A DNA stretch of 64,000 bases from Pontibacter diazotrophicus (GTDB lineage Bacteria > Bacteroidota > Bacteroidia > Cytophagales > Hymenobacteraceae), in contig NZ_QRGR01000025.1 in assembly GCF_003367245.1 (NCBI RefSeq), positions 28,779 through 92,778 on the forward strand. Direction: 5' to 3'. The notes below the pieces were generated by a model. That model was not told the origin of the DNA, did no database searches, and saw nothing but the letters and a program-made list of their open reading frames with translations. Shown piece by piece: positions 8,394 through 16,579 of this stretch. Each line of letters opens with the position of its first letter. Within the stretch, counting starts at the first letter, position 1. The translations under genes were made by a program, and so were the position numbers.

Positions 8394-8782
8394 GCCATAC
8401 AGGCTCCAGGGGCAGATACCGCTGCAGGTTCCACGATCTCAAAATTCCCTCGTATTCTGGGATAGCTTATTTCAGGAGAAGACATCAGTAAGGATGTTCT
8501 CACTTCTCATGTAGTGTTTTTCCCTAGGAACAACTGCTCCATCGACACAAGGGACATATATAGTTTTAGTGGTTAAGGCCTCTTTATTAGTGGCAAACTC
8601 ACCTGCATAGGCAACGGGCTTTCATTTATCTACTCACAGCTGAAGACAGCAGCAAGTACAGGTCTATCTTATACAATTCTGCAAATATTTTAAGAAATTA
8701 ATATTTTCATAGGAAGCTTGAGTCTTAATTTATTTAAATTGTATTGTTAATAGGTTATATTCATTCTTTACCTCGACAATAC
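8394..8782. other. Gene-free stretch before the Shango operon
   Basis: This 389-bp stretch holds the upstream region of both the recombinase (minus) and the TerB gene (plus). Positions 8394-8465 are related to 46235-46310 (shared GAG-CG-CATAC-GGCT-CAGG and CCACGATC). It becomes AT-rich from 8680 and presumably holds the operon promoter. No gene is seen. Confidence 0.55.
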
Positions 8783-10912
8783 ATGAAAACTCTCTTGTCT
8801 GTGATCCGCTGGGTATTTGGCTTGTTCTTTGGGATGGGAGCAATTGGCGGATTTATGAGTGGTGACATCATAGCAGCTTTGTTTGTTTTAACTATTGCGC
8901 TACTACTGTTGCCTCCAGTTACTAAAGCACTATTCAGGAATAGAAACTCATTTCGAAATATTTCTCAAGGCAAAGGGGTTTCTGTTGTTCCAACTGCTGC
9001 CACGGCTCCTGTAATGCAGCCTATGAGTAAGGCTGAACAAGCACCGAAATTTCAAAAGCCTAGTGTAAGAGAAGTTAACAGGTATATGAATGAGCGTAGC
9101 AGAAGTATAGTAGATTCTAGTATCATTGATGTAACAGGGCAATCATATCGAATTCCCGACCAACAACCGAAATCTGCGATAAGTGAATCAGACAGGGGAG
9201 TACCATATTGGGCGCATCAGTATGTCTACTCATATGCAGAGCTGAACAGCGCAAGTGCTGCGCAAAGTAACTTCTATCAGCGATTTAAAGCCTCTTTTCT
9301 AAATGGTGTGTATCTTGACTTGGAGGGCAACACGAACTATGCCTTCATTTTGCTTTTTGATCTTTTAAACAAAGATTATGAAAAGCATAAGGACATCGAG
9401 AAGTTAGAAGGACAACTTGATGCCTTAGGTGAGCACTACCCGAAAACAAGGTCATATGCAAATTCCTTTCTGATTCAGAAAATGGAAGCCGCAGGAGATA
9501 TTCATGGGGTAGATCGGCGTAGAATGGCGCAATACAGCCACTATTCCTATCAAAGCAGCTACGATCAGGATCAATGGAAGCTGGGCACCCAATATAAGGC
9601 AAAGCTTGGTTTGGCAGAAGATGAAATCAGCCTGCTGAACAAACTCTGGAATCCGGGCAATACTTTCTGTAACAATGAATTTTGCCTGGTAGAGGTAATG
9701 AAGCTTTACTTAGCAACGCTTAAAATATTTGAAAGTCAATGTATTTTAGAGAGCACCACTCTAGAGCAGGAGTTCAAAGCTGTTGCAGATGTGGTAGCCC
9801 GAAAATATTTCAAATACCGTTCAAACTCAAATAACTACAAGTACAGTTTAGGATCGGTAGCGCACGAACTCTACACCACGGTATTTAAGCATTGTGAAAA
9901 CGCTGTCCGGGAGCATTACAGCCATAAGCGCAAGGTCAGTACAGAAACCGTTTATCATTCAAAACCAGAAGTAGCAGCTGTCTTCGAAGAAAAGATCACC
10001 TCCCGAATCAATGCCATTCTCCCTAAACTACTTCCTAGTGTAAGCATACCGGATATACCTACAGAGATAGAGTTGAATGCCCAAAATACCGGCAGGTGGA
10101 AGACAAAATTCGAGGAGCTTACTATCAATTTTAAGGCAAGGGACGGAAAGCAGTTCATTCAAGACATCATCCAGTTAGGCGAGTACAATAAAAAGAATCC
10201 GTCACTGGAAAACATCTTCTTCGAAGCATCCAAATTCATCGCTAAAACAGATCGCGAGGCGGCGTTGGTTCTTTACGTGCACTATCTATACCACGACCTG
10301 CATTCAGCAACCTTTAACAACAAGCAGCTGGCCAAGACGCTCCAGAAGAACTTATTTCAAACGGAACAGCAACTCACTGATTTCACAACGATCATTCAGG
10401 AGCTAATACAGGGGCGGGACCTGGAAAAAGCAGTTGGGGCTGTCGCCGGAATCTTCACGCCAAAGCGCAAGAAAATAGAACTCAATCGAGCTGCAATTAA
10501 TGAAGTGCAGCAGCAACATGCCGGCACGGTTGAATTGCTCAATGATTACCTGCAAGAGGAAGAAGAGCCGCAGCAAAACGCTGAAAATGTGGGAGTGGAA
10601 AACTTAGGAGAAGGGGAAGTAACATTTGAAAACCTGCTGCTACAAGCTAAGGGTTCAGATGGCTTTTTCATTGAAGAGGTCCTGTTAAACGATGCGCAGT
10701 GTGAGTTGCTTCAGCTTTTCGCTTCTAATAGCTTTACGATAGCTCAACAGGAGGTGGAGGCTTTCGCTAGGATGAATAACCTGATGCGCAACCAGCTAAT
10801 CGATAGCATAAATGAGTGCTGCTATGAGCAGTTAGACGATGTGCTGATCGAAGAAGACGGCGAGTATTATACGATCTATGAAAACTACTTTCAACAACTT
10901 ATAAAGAAATGA
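8783..10912 (+). CDS. sngA: TerB_N/TerB_C-domain protein, Shango SngA-like
   Basis: The start chosen is ATG 8783 (709 residues); the 13 upstream in-frame codons lack support and would precede the membrane segment. Two hydrophobic helices occupy residues 1-48, so the protein is probably membrane-anchored. After a low-complexity linker, residues 140-330 are a TerB_N domain (PYWAHQYVYSYAELNSAS, LDLEGNTNYAFILLFDLL, LGEHYPKTRSYA), and the last 150 residues fit TerB_C. The stop overlaps the next start (ATGA), so translation is coupled. In the Shango defence system a TerB-like protein is encoded with an ATPase and a helicase, exactly as here. The biochemical role of TerB domains is unsettled; metal binding and membrane association have been proposed. 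Confidence 0.85.
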   Translation: MKTLLSVIRWVFGLFFGMGAIGGFMSGDIIAALFVLTIALLLLPPVTKALFRNRNSFRNISQGKGVSVVPTAATAPVMQPMSKAEQAPKFQKPSVREVNRYMNERSRSIVDSSIIDVTGQSYRIPDQQPKSAISESDRGVPYWAHQYVYSYAELNSASAAQSNFYQRFKASFLNGVYLDLEGNTNYAFILLFDLLNKDYEKHKDIEKLEGQLDALGEHYPKTRSYANSFLIQKMEAAGDIHGVDRRRMAQYSHYSYQSSYDQDQWKLGTQYKAKLGLAEDEISLLNKLWNPGNTFCNNEFCLVEVMKLYLATLKIFESQCILESTTLEQEFKAVADVVARKYFKYRSNSNNYKYSLGSVAHELYTTVFKHCENAVREHYSHKRKVSTETVYHSKPEVAAVFEEKITSRINAILPKLLPSVSIPDIPTEIELNAQNTGRWKTKFEELTINFKARDGKQFIQDIIQLGEYNKKNPSLENIFFEASKFIAKTDREAALVLYVHYLYHDLHSATFNNKQLAKTLQKNLFQTEQQLTDFTTIIQELIQGRDLEKAVGAVAGIFTPKRKKIELNRAAINEVQQQHAGTVELLNDYLQEEEEPQQNAENVGVENLGEGEVTFENLLLQAKGSDGFFIEEVLLNDAQCELLQLFASNSFTIAQQEVEAFARMNNLMRNQLIDSINECCYEQLDDVLIEEDGEYYTIYENYFQQLIKK

Positions 10913-12234
10913 CAGATAACATCAAACCAAAGGAAGCCACCGCGATTGTTAATTCGCTCCTGGGTGGGGTCGTTCCTAAAATAGGCGTACAGCACATTAC
11001 AGTTGGAAGGTCACCTGAAATCGAGGCGTTCATCAACTCACTGGAAGACGTAAAGAACGGGCACAGCATGGTCAAATTCTGGATCGGTGATTTCGGGTCC
11101 GGGAAGTCCTTTATGATGCACCTTTTAAACACGGTCGCGCTAAAGCAGAAGTTTGTAGTGGCCAATGCCGATTTCACACCTGACAACAGGCTTTACTCCA
11201 ATGATGGAAAGGCCGTAGCGCTGTACTCGGCTATCATGGATAACATTGCCATCCAGACGAAACCGGAGGGCGGCGCGCTGGCCACGCTTCTGGAGAAGTG
11301 GATTGAGCAGGTGGTTTCCAAAACGGCACAGGAAGAAGGCATCCCGCTGACTGCGATCAGGGATGAGCAGCACATGCCCCTGATTCAGCGCAGCATTATG
11401 AAGACCATAAATGAAATCACGGATGTGGGCGGTTTTGATTTCGGAGTGGTTGTCATGAAGTACTATGAGGGCTACATCAGCGATAACGAGCAGCTGCGCC
11501 GGAGTGCATTGAAATGGCTGAAGGGAGAGTATCGCACCAAAACAGAGGCTCGGCAGGACTTGGGGGTACGCGAGATTATAAATGATCTGAACTACTATGA
11601 CATGCTCAAGAACTTCTGTAGGCTGTTTGTTAGCATGGGCTACAGTGGATTCATGATCAACCTGGATGAGGCGATAAACCTTTATAAAATATCCACCTCC
11701 GTGATGCGGGAGAAAAATTACGAGAAGATCCTGACTATTTACAATGACTGCTTCCAGGGTAAGGTTAGCAACTTCTTTATAAACTTCGCAGGCACCAATG
11801 AGGTGCTGGAGAATGAGCGCAGGGGGCTGTTCAGCTACCATGCTCTTAAGTCAAGGTTGGAGACGAATAAGTTCGAGACGCTTCAAATAAGGGATTTCTC
11901 GCAGCCAGTCATTCGCCTGATGCCACTTGACCACAATGAAATCTTTGTGTTGCTCAAGAAGCTGAAGGTCATCTTTGATCTCAACTACAAAGTGAATCTT
12001 GAGGTTTCAGACGATGAGATCCACCAGTTCATGGAAGAGATGTTCAACAAGCCTGGGGCTAGCGAGTTCCTTACGCCCCGTGAGGTGATCCGTGACTTCC
12101 TGAACATACTAAGCATTATCCGTCAGAACCCTGGCATTGATAAGAAGCAGCTGTTCGGTGAGATAGAGATACGCGACGAACGTCCTGACGAGTCAGCAGT
12201 AGATAGTCTGGTGGACGGTATAGAAGTACTGTAA
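10909..12234 (+). CDS. sngB: DUF2791 (BrxD-like) P-loop ATPase, Shango SngB-like
   Basis: This 441-residue ATPase has Walker A GDFGSGKS at residues 60-67 and a Walker B-type segment FMINLDEAINL around residue 250. N-terminal features (IVNSLLGGVVPKIGVQHITVG) are those of DUF2791, the family of BREX type 2 BrxD. It overlaps sngA by 4 nt and its TAA shares one base with the next ATG, so the three genes form a tightly coupled operon. The BrxD-like ATPase plus Lhr-like helicase pair is shared with BREX type 2, but here the partner is TerB and no pglX, brxC or pglZ is present. That points to Shango rather than BREX. It probably loads or regulates the helicase on DNA (inference). Confidence 0.85.
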   Translation: MTDNIKPKEATAIVNSLLGGVVPKIGVQHITVGRSPEIEAFINSLEDVKNGHSMVKFWIGDFGSGKSFMMHLLNTVALKQKFVVANADFTPDNRLYSNDGKAVALYSAIMDNIAIQTKPEGGALATLLEKWIEQVVSKTAQEEGIPLTAIRDEQHMPLIQRSIMKTINEITDVGGFDFGVVVMKYYEGYISDNEQLRRSALKWLKGEYRTKTEARQDLGVREIINDLNYYDMLKNFCRLFVSMGYSGFMINLDEAINLYKISTSVMREKNYEKILTIYNDCFQGKVSNFFINFAGTNEVLENERRGLFSYHALKSRLETNKFETLQIRDFSQPVIRLMPLDHNEIFVLLKKLKVIFDLNYKVNLEVSDDEIHQFMEEMFNKPGASEFLTPREVIRDFLNILSIIRQNPGIDKKQLFGEIEIRDERPDESAVDSLVDGIEVL

Positions 12235-14387
12235 TGGCTTACGAGCTGCTGTCGGAGCCTATACGCCGTTACGTCCGAGATAAGCGTTGGGAGTCGCTGC
12301 GCCCGATTCAGGGAGCTGCGATACAACACATCATATCCACCGACTACAACTTCATCCTGGCATCAAGAACGGCCTCCGGTAAGACGGAGGCTGCTTTCCT
12401 TCCTATACTTTCCAAAGTGGACTTTCGTGAGCCAGGCGTACAGGTACTGTACATTTCACCCCTCATCGCCCTGATCAATGACCAGTTTCACCGGGTAGAG
12501 GAGCTGTGCAAGTACCTGGATGTGAAGGTAACCAAGTGGCACGGGGAGGCTAACCGCACGGAGAAGAAAAAGCTGGTGCAAGCTCCGGAGGGGATTGTGC
12601 TGATCACACCGGAGTCGCTGGAGGCGATGTTTGTGAATGCCCCTTACAGCGTAAAAGCTCTGTTCTCCAAGCTTAGGTACGTAGTGATTGACGAGATTCA
12701 CTCCTTCCTTGGCACGGATCGCGGCATTCACCTAAAGTCGATCCTTTCGCGCCTAAGTAAAGTTAGCTCTTCTAAGTGCTGTATCGTCGGCTTGTCGGCT
12801 ACCATTGGCGATTACTCCGAGGCAAAGAGGTTCACTGGCGACGAGTACAACACAAAGGTGCTGCTGGATAAAACTGCCAAAGAAATGCTGACCTCCTTCC
12901 GGTACCATCAAGGAGCTACTGTTGAACTGCCGCTAGAGTTAATAAAGGACCTCTATAAGCAGACGTATGATCATAAGGTTCTCATATTCCCCAACAGCCG
13001 TGGCCGGGCAGAGGAGATTGCCGTGAAGCTCAAGCGGATTTCGGAAAAAGTGAATGGTCACGCGAACTATTTCTCACACCACTCTTCCGTGGACAAAGAA
13101 GTGAGGGAGTATGTGGAGCACTTTGCAAAGCATAACCAGCGGCAGAGCTTTTGTATTTCCTGCACATCCACGCTGGAACTAGGCATTGACATCGGCTCGG
13201 TAGACAAGGTCGTTCAAGTGGATGCAACAAACTCGATTGCTTCCCTGATCCAGCGGGTGGGCAGAAGCGGCAGAAGAGAAGGCGGGAAGAGCCAGCTTCT
13301 GCTTTATGCCACTGATAAGTGGAGCCTACTGCAGTCCCTGGCCTGCTGGCTACTCTACCAGGAAGGATATATTGAACCTGTAAAGACCGCAGAAAAGCCT
13401 TTTGACCTGGCGCTCCACCAAGCCCTTTCCATCGTAAAGGAAACCTCTGGCTGCACCAGGAAGGAACTGGTCAGCAGGCTACGGGAAAACTTTGCTTTCC
13501 AGGCGATCGGAGAGGCAGAGACTCATGAGATCATTCAGGAGCTGGTGGATAATGACTGGCTAGAACTGCTGCACCGGGAATTGATCATCGGCGTTGAGGG
13601 CGAGAAAGTAGTTAACTCCCGTGAGTTCTACAGCGTGTTTAAGTCGGAACCTAGCTATAAAGTGATGCATTCGGGCAAAGCGATAGGAGAGATTCCACTC
13701 ACAGAACAAGTGAGAGAAGACGAGAATATCCTGCTGGCAGCCAAGGTCTGGAAGATAAAGTATGTAGACTTCAAATCGAAAAAGATTGAAGTGGCCCCCA
13801 CTGCTGACGGCAAGAAGCCCCTCTTCCTAGGAAGGGGAGGCACTGTGGACGCAAAAGTACGGGAGAAGATGCTTCAGGTGCTGCTTGCGGAAACAGTTTA
13901 CCCTGAAATGGATGAGCAGAGTCAGGAGGTAATTACAGAACTGCGCAAGGATTTCGCTGTCTTTCCACTTGGCAACTGTGCCGTGGAGCGGCCTGTGCTG
14001 ACAAAAGACAGCGAGATAATCCTGTATACTTTCACTGGCACAAAGGTTAACAGAAGCATTGCTTTCCTGCTTAATTCCCTTGACTTAACGTACAACTATG
14101 ACGAGCATAGCAGCAGCTTTGCCTTTTCTGTTGCCCTAAATCTACTGCCTGACTTAATTGAACAGCTGCTTCTCTTTATTGATGATGTGGACTTTCACCT
14201 GGAACAGGCCGTGCAGGAAAATGAGTCATTGCTGGATTTTTCTAAATGGGGAGGAATGCTGCCGATCAAGTTCAAAACAGCCGTTCTTAAGGATAGATAC
14301 TACGATTTCGGAGCGGCGCGCCAACTACTGAGCAGCGTGAAGCTCGTTAGTAATAACACGCCCGCTTCTGTTTCGCTTACCGCTTGA
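12234..14387 (+). CDS. sngC: Lhr-like superfamily 2 helicase, Shango SngC-like
   Basis: The 717-residue protein is a complete SF2 DEAD/DEAH helicase: Q-motif region SLRPIQGAAIQHI, Walker A ASRTASGKTEAAF, motif Ib TPESLE, Walker B VVIDEIHSF (DEIH), motif III LSATIGD, motif V TLELGIDIG and motif VI QRVGRSGRREGG. The region after the core (about 390-717) has winged-helix-like and Lhr-type extensions. BrxHI of BREX type 2 is its closest named relative by architecture. It begins on the last base of sngB. In Shango the helicase is needed for anti-phage defence; the DNA substrate is not known from sequence. A GC-poor spacer of 77 bp separates it from the PDDEXK gene. Confidence 0.88.
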   Translation: MAYELLSEPIRRYVRDKRWESLRPIQGAAIQHIISTDYNFILASRTASGKTEAAFLPILSKVDFREPGVQVLYISPLIALINDQFHRVEELCKYLDVKVTKWHGEANRTEKKKLVQAPEGIVLITPESLEAMFVNAPYSVKALFSKLRYVVIDEIHSFLGTDRGIHLKSILSRLSKVSSSKCCIVGLSATIGDYSEAKRFTGDEYNTKVLLDKTAKEMLTSFRYHQGATVELPLELIKDLYKQTYDHKVLIFPNSRGRAEEIAVKLKRISEKVNGHANYFSHHSSVDKEVREYVEHFAKHNQRQSFCISCTSTLELGIDIGSVDKVVQVDATNSIASLIQRVGRSGRREGGKSQLLLYATDKWSLLQSLACWLLYQEGYIEPVKTAEKPFDLALHQALSIVKETSGCTRKELVSRLRENFAFQAIGEAETHEIIQELVDNDWLELLHRELIIGVEGEKVVNSREFYSVFKSEPSYKVMHSGKAIGEIPLTEQVREDENILLAAKVWKIKYVDFKSKKIEVAPTADGKKPLFLGRGGTVDAKVREKMLQVLLAETVYPEMDEQSQEVITELRKDFAVFPLGNCAVERPVLTKDSEIILYTFTGTKVNRSIAFLLNSLDLTYNYDEHSSSFAFSVALNLLPDLIEQLLLFIDDVDFHLEQAVQENESLLDFSKWGGMLPIKFKTAVLKDRYYDFGAARQLLSSVKLVSNNTPASVSLTA

Positions 14388-14464
14388 AGTCAATTTCTAT
14401 GTAACTCTGCAACAATTATCCCAGCATCCCTTGCGCCTTTCTGTGCATCGGTGTAATATTAGGC

Positions 14465-16069
14465 ATGACAGACATTGAACTTAGCGGTACCTACCGATCC
14501 TGGTTTGGGGAACTAAAAAGCAAGATACAGACCGCGCAGCTCAAGGCGGCGGTAAGGGTAAATACGGAGCTTATCCTAGTGTACTGGCAGCTTGGAAAGG
14601 CCATTGTGGAGAAGCAACAGGAGGCCAACTGGGGGGATACTCTGATTGAGCAGCTATCCAATGACCTCAGCAGCGCGTTTCCGGAGATGAAGGGATTCTC
14701 CCGAACCAATCTCTTCTACATCAAGAAGTGGTACCTATTTTACAGCCGTGAGCGAGACTTAGTGCCTCAGCTTGTAGGCCAGTTGCGTGATATTCCTCAT
14801 CTGGACGCTACACAGGAATTAGTCCCACAAGCTGTGGGACTAATTCCTTGGGGACATAATCGTGAAATCGTCACCAAGTGCTCTAATATTAAGGAAGCAC
14901 TCTTCTACGTCAGCGAAACAATCCGCCATGGCTGGTCACGCGCAATGCTGCTGCATCAGTTGGAGAGCAGGCTGTTTCAGAGGCAGGGGCAGGCGCAGAA
15001 TAACTTCGCCCTGACGCTTCCCAAGCCACAAGCCGACTTGGCCATCGAGACGCTCAAGAACCCCTATAACTTTGATTTCCTGACCCTGGGACCGGAGGCA
15101 CGTGAAAGGGATTTGGAGAATGCGCTGGCGAATCAGGTAACAAAGTTCCTGCTGGAGCTAGGGCAAGGATTTGCCTACATGGGCAGGCAATACCGCTTGA
15201 ACATCGATGGAGATGATTTCTACCTGGACATACTGCTCTATCACACTAAGCTGCGCTGTCACGTTGTAGTGGAACTGAAGGTAACGGAGTTTCAGCCGGA
15301 GTTCGCAGGAAAGCTGAACTTCTACCTCAATGCGGTGGATGCGCAGCTGCGGCAGCCGGACGACAACCCAAGTATCGGCATCCTGCTTTGCAAAACCCCT
15401 AATAAGGTGGTGGTGGAGTACTCGCTGAAGAACATGTCTGCCCCGCTGGGGGTGGCAGAGTACCAGGTGCTGCACGCGGTTCCGGAGGACCTGAAGGGAG
15501 AGCTGCCGACGATTGAGGCTCTGGAGCAGGAGCTGGAGAAGGAGATAGATACTCCTGAGAAGCCACTGGATCAAAAGCTCAAGAAGCTAAAGGATCTGCT
15601 TAAGTCAGTAAACAGGGAGGAGGTAAAGAAAGGCAAGGACAAGGAATCTGTCACTGTTCTTTTTGACAAGGTACTGCCCAAATTGGCAACTAGGATAACT
15701 GAAGGGCTGAAAGAAGTAACGCCTTTGTTCAGTGACTTTGGGTTGATGAAATCCGTAAATCATACCTCCAAAGTCGACTACACAACTGAGGAGTTGGAAG
15801 CAGTTTTACAGAGGGAAAACGTTCATCAAATCGGACTAACCCTACGCCTAGAAGGCTTTAAAAAGGCTGGCACAAAAGCGTTCGGGCTATCAAAAGACTT
15901 GGTCTTCACATTAGAAGCTTATAAGTATGAGGTAGGGTCCGAAAGGCATCATGCGTGGCTGGAAAAGCTTTATCACCAGGAGTGGACGGACGAAGAACTT
16001 CAGGACCTGGCAGACAGATGGTGCGAGGAAGTGGTAGAGCACATTGCGCAGCGGCTTGAGAACATATAA
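14465..16069 (+). CDS. YhcG-type PDDEXK nuclease with an added C-terminal region
   Basis: Residues 1-130 form DUF1016_N (TELILVYWQLGKAIVEKQQ, FSRTNLFYIKKWYLFY), and about 190-340 hold the DUF1016 PDDEXK nuclease core: Y-LDILLYH provides the Asp and VVVELKVTEF the E-x-K of the active site. YhcG proteins usually end near residue 350-380. Here about 190 further residues follow, starting with a charged helix (EQELEKEIDTPEKPLDQKLKK) and ending in a compact region (VFTLEAYKYEVGSE, HHAWLEKLYHQEW) that I do not recognise. YhcG is often found with restriction-modification and defence genes. The gene lies 77 bp after sngC on the same strand, so it may be an optional effector of that operon. Confidence 0.85.
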   Translation: MTDIELSGTYRSWFGELKSKIQTAQLKAAVRVNTELILVYWQLGKAIVEKQQEANWGDTLIEQLSNDLSSAFPEMKGFSRTNLFYIKKWYLFYSRERDLVPQLVGQLRDIPHLDATQELVPQAVGLIPWGHNREIVTKCSNIKEALFYVSETIRHGWSRAMLLHQLESRLFQRQGQAQNNFALTLPKPQADLAIETLKNPYNFDFLTLGPEARERDLENALANQVTKFLLELGQGFAYMGRQYRLNIDGDDFYLDILLYHTKLRCHVVVELKVTEFQPEFAGKLNFYLNAVDAQLRQPDDNPSIGILLCKTPNKVVVEYSLKNMSAPLGVAEYQVLHAVPEDLKGELPTIEALEQELEKEIDTPEKPLDQKLKKLKDLLKSVNREEVKKGKDKESVTVLFDKVLPKLATRITEGLKEVTPLFSDFGLMKSVNHTSKVDYTTEELEAVLQRENVHQIGLTLRLEGFKKAGTKAFGLSKDLVFTLEAYKYEVGSERHHAWLEKLYHQEWTDEELQDLADRWCEEVVEHIAQRLENI

Positions 16070-16093
16070 AAAGACAGCGTTACCTTATAAATT

Positions 16094-16579
16094 CTAGAGT
16101 GCCGACAGAACTGTATGAACTATCTTTGCGCGATAAAGATACACTTCCCCGTGTAAACCCTCTAAAGGAGAACCGCCAACAATCAGGAGCAGGGGCGTAC
16201 GGGCACCATACAGTCGCTTTAAAGCAAACTTCTGCATCTGCTTTGAGTCTACAGCACTCGGATGAGGAGTGGATGATGGGTGACTGTGCCACTCGCCTAC
16301 ATAGTGCAACAACGGATCTATCTTTTTGGCATCTGCTAAGGCTTCGGATATACCTTCAGTTCCCCTCACAAAAGAGGTAAGGCCATGCTCTGAGTTGACT
16401 GGAGCAGGGGTCGCGATGGAAATTGTTGCCATACGAAGGTTACTGCCGTAATGACCTATCAGAACACCACCCGTTTCTAAGGGGTGGTATCGGGAAATAT
16501 CATCCTTGATAACATCGAGTGCTTCATTCAGGAAATGGGCACAGTATTTCCCGTCAGAAGAGCCGAATAAATGGTTCAT
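16094..16579 (-). CDS. JAB/MPN metallopeptidase (deubiquitinase-like)
   Basis: The 161-residue protein is a minimal JAB domain. The zinc and catalytic residues are in place: the Glu of HPLETGGVLIGHY and the JAMM motif EWHSHPSSTPHPSAVD (H-S-H, ten residues, D). Bacterial JAB peptidases of this type remove C-terminal extensions from ubiquitin-like proteins or cleave conjugates. The start overlaps the stop of the E2-E1 gene by 4 nt (ATGA), so the two are translationally coupled. As the last gene of a three-gene minus-strand operon, its likely substrate is the Gly-rich tail of the upstream YegP-type protein or its conjugates (inference). Confidence 0.9.
   Translation of the reverse strand: MNHLFGSSDGKYCAHFLNEALDVIKDDISRYHPLETGGVLIGHYGSNLRMATISIATPAPVNSEHGLTSFVRGTEGISEALADAKKIDPLLHYVGEWHSHPSSTPHPSAVDSKQMQKFALKRLYGARTPLLLIVGGSPLEGLHGEVYLYRAKIVHTVLSAL

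Noticed and set aside
10909..14387. BREX type 2 locus
   Set aside because: The DUF2791 ATPase and Lhr-like helicase resemble BrxD and BrxHI, but brxC, pglX and pglZ are absent and a TerB gene is coupled to them. The BrxL remnant at 32-33 kb is far away and decayed.
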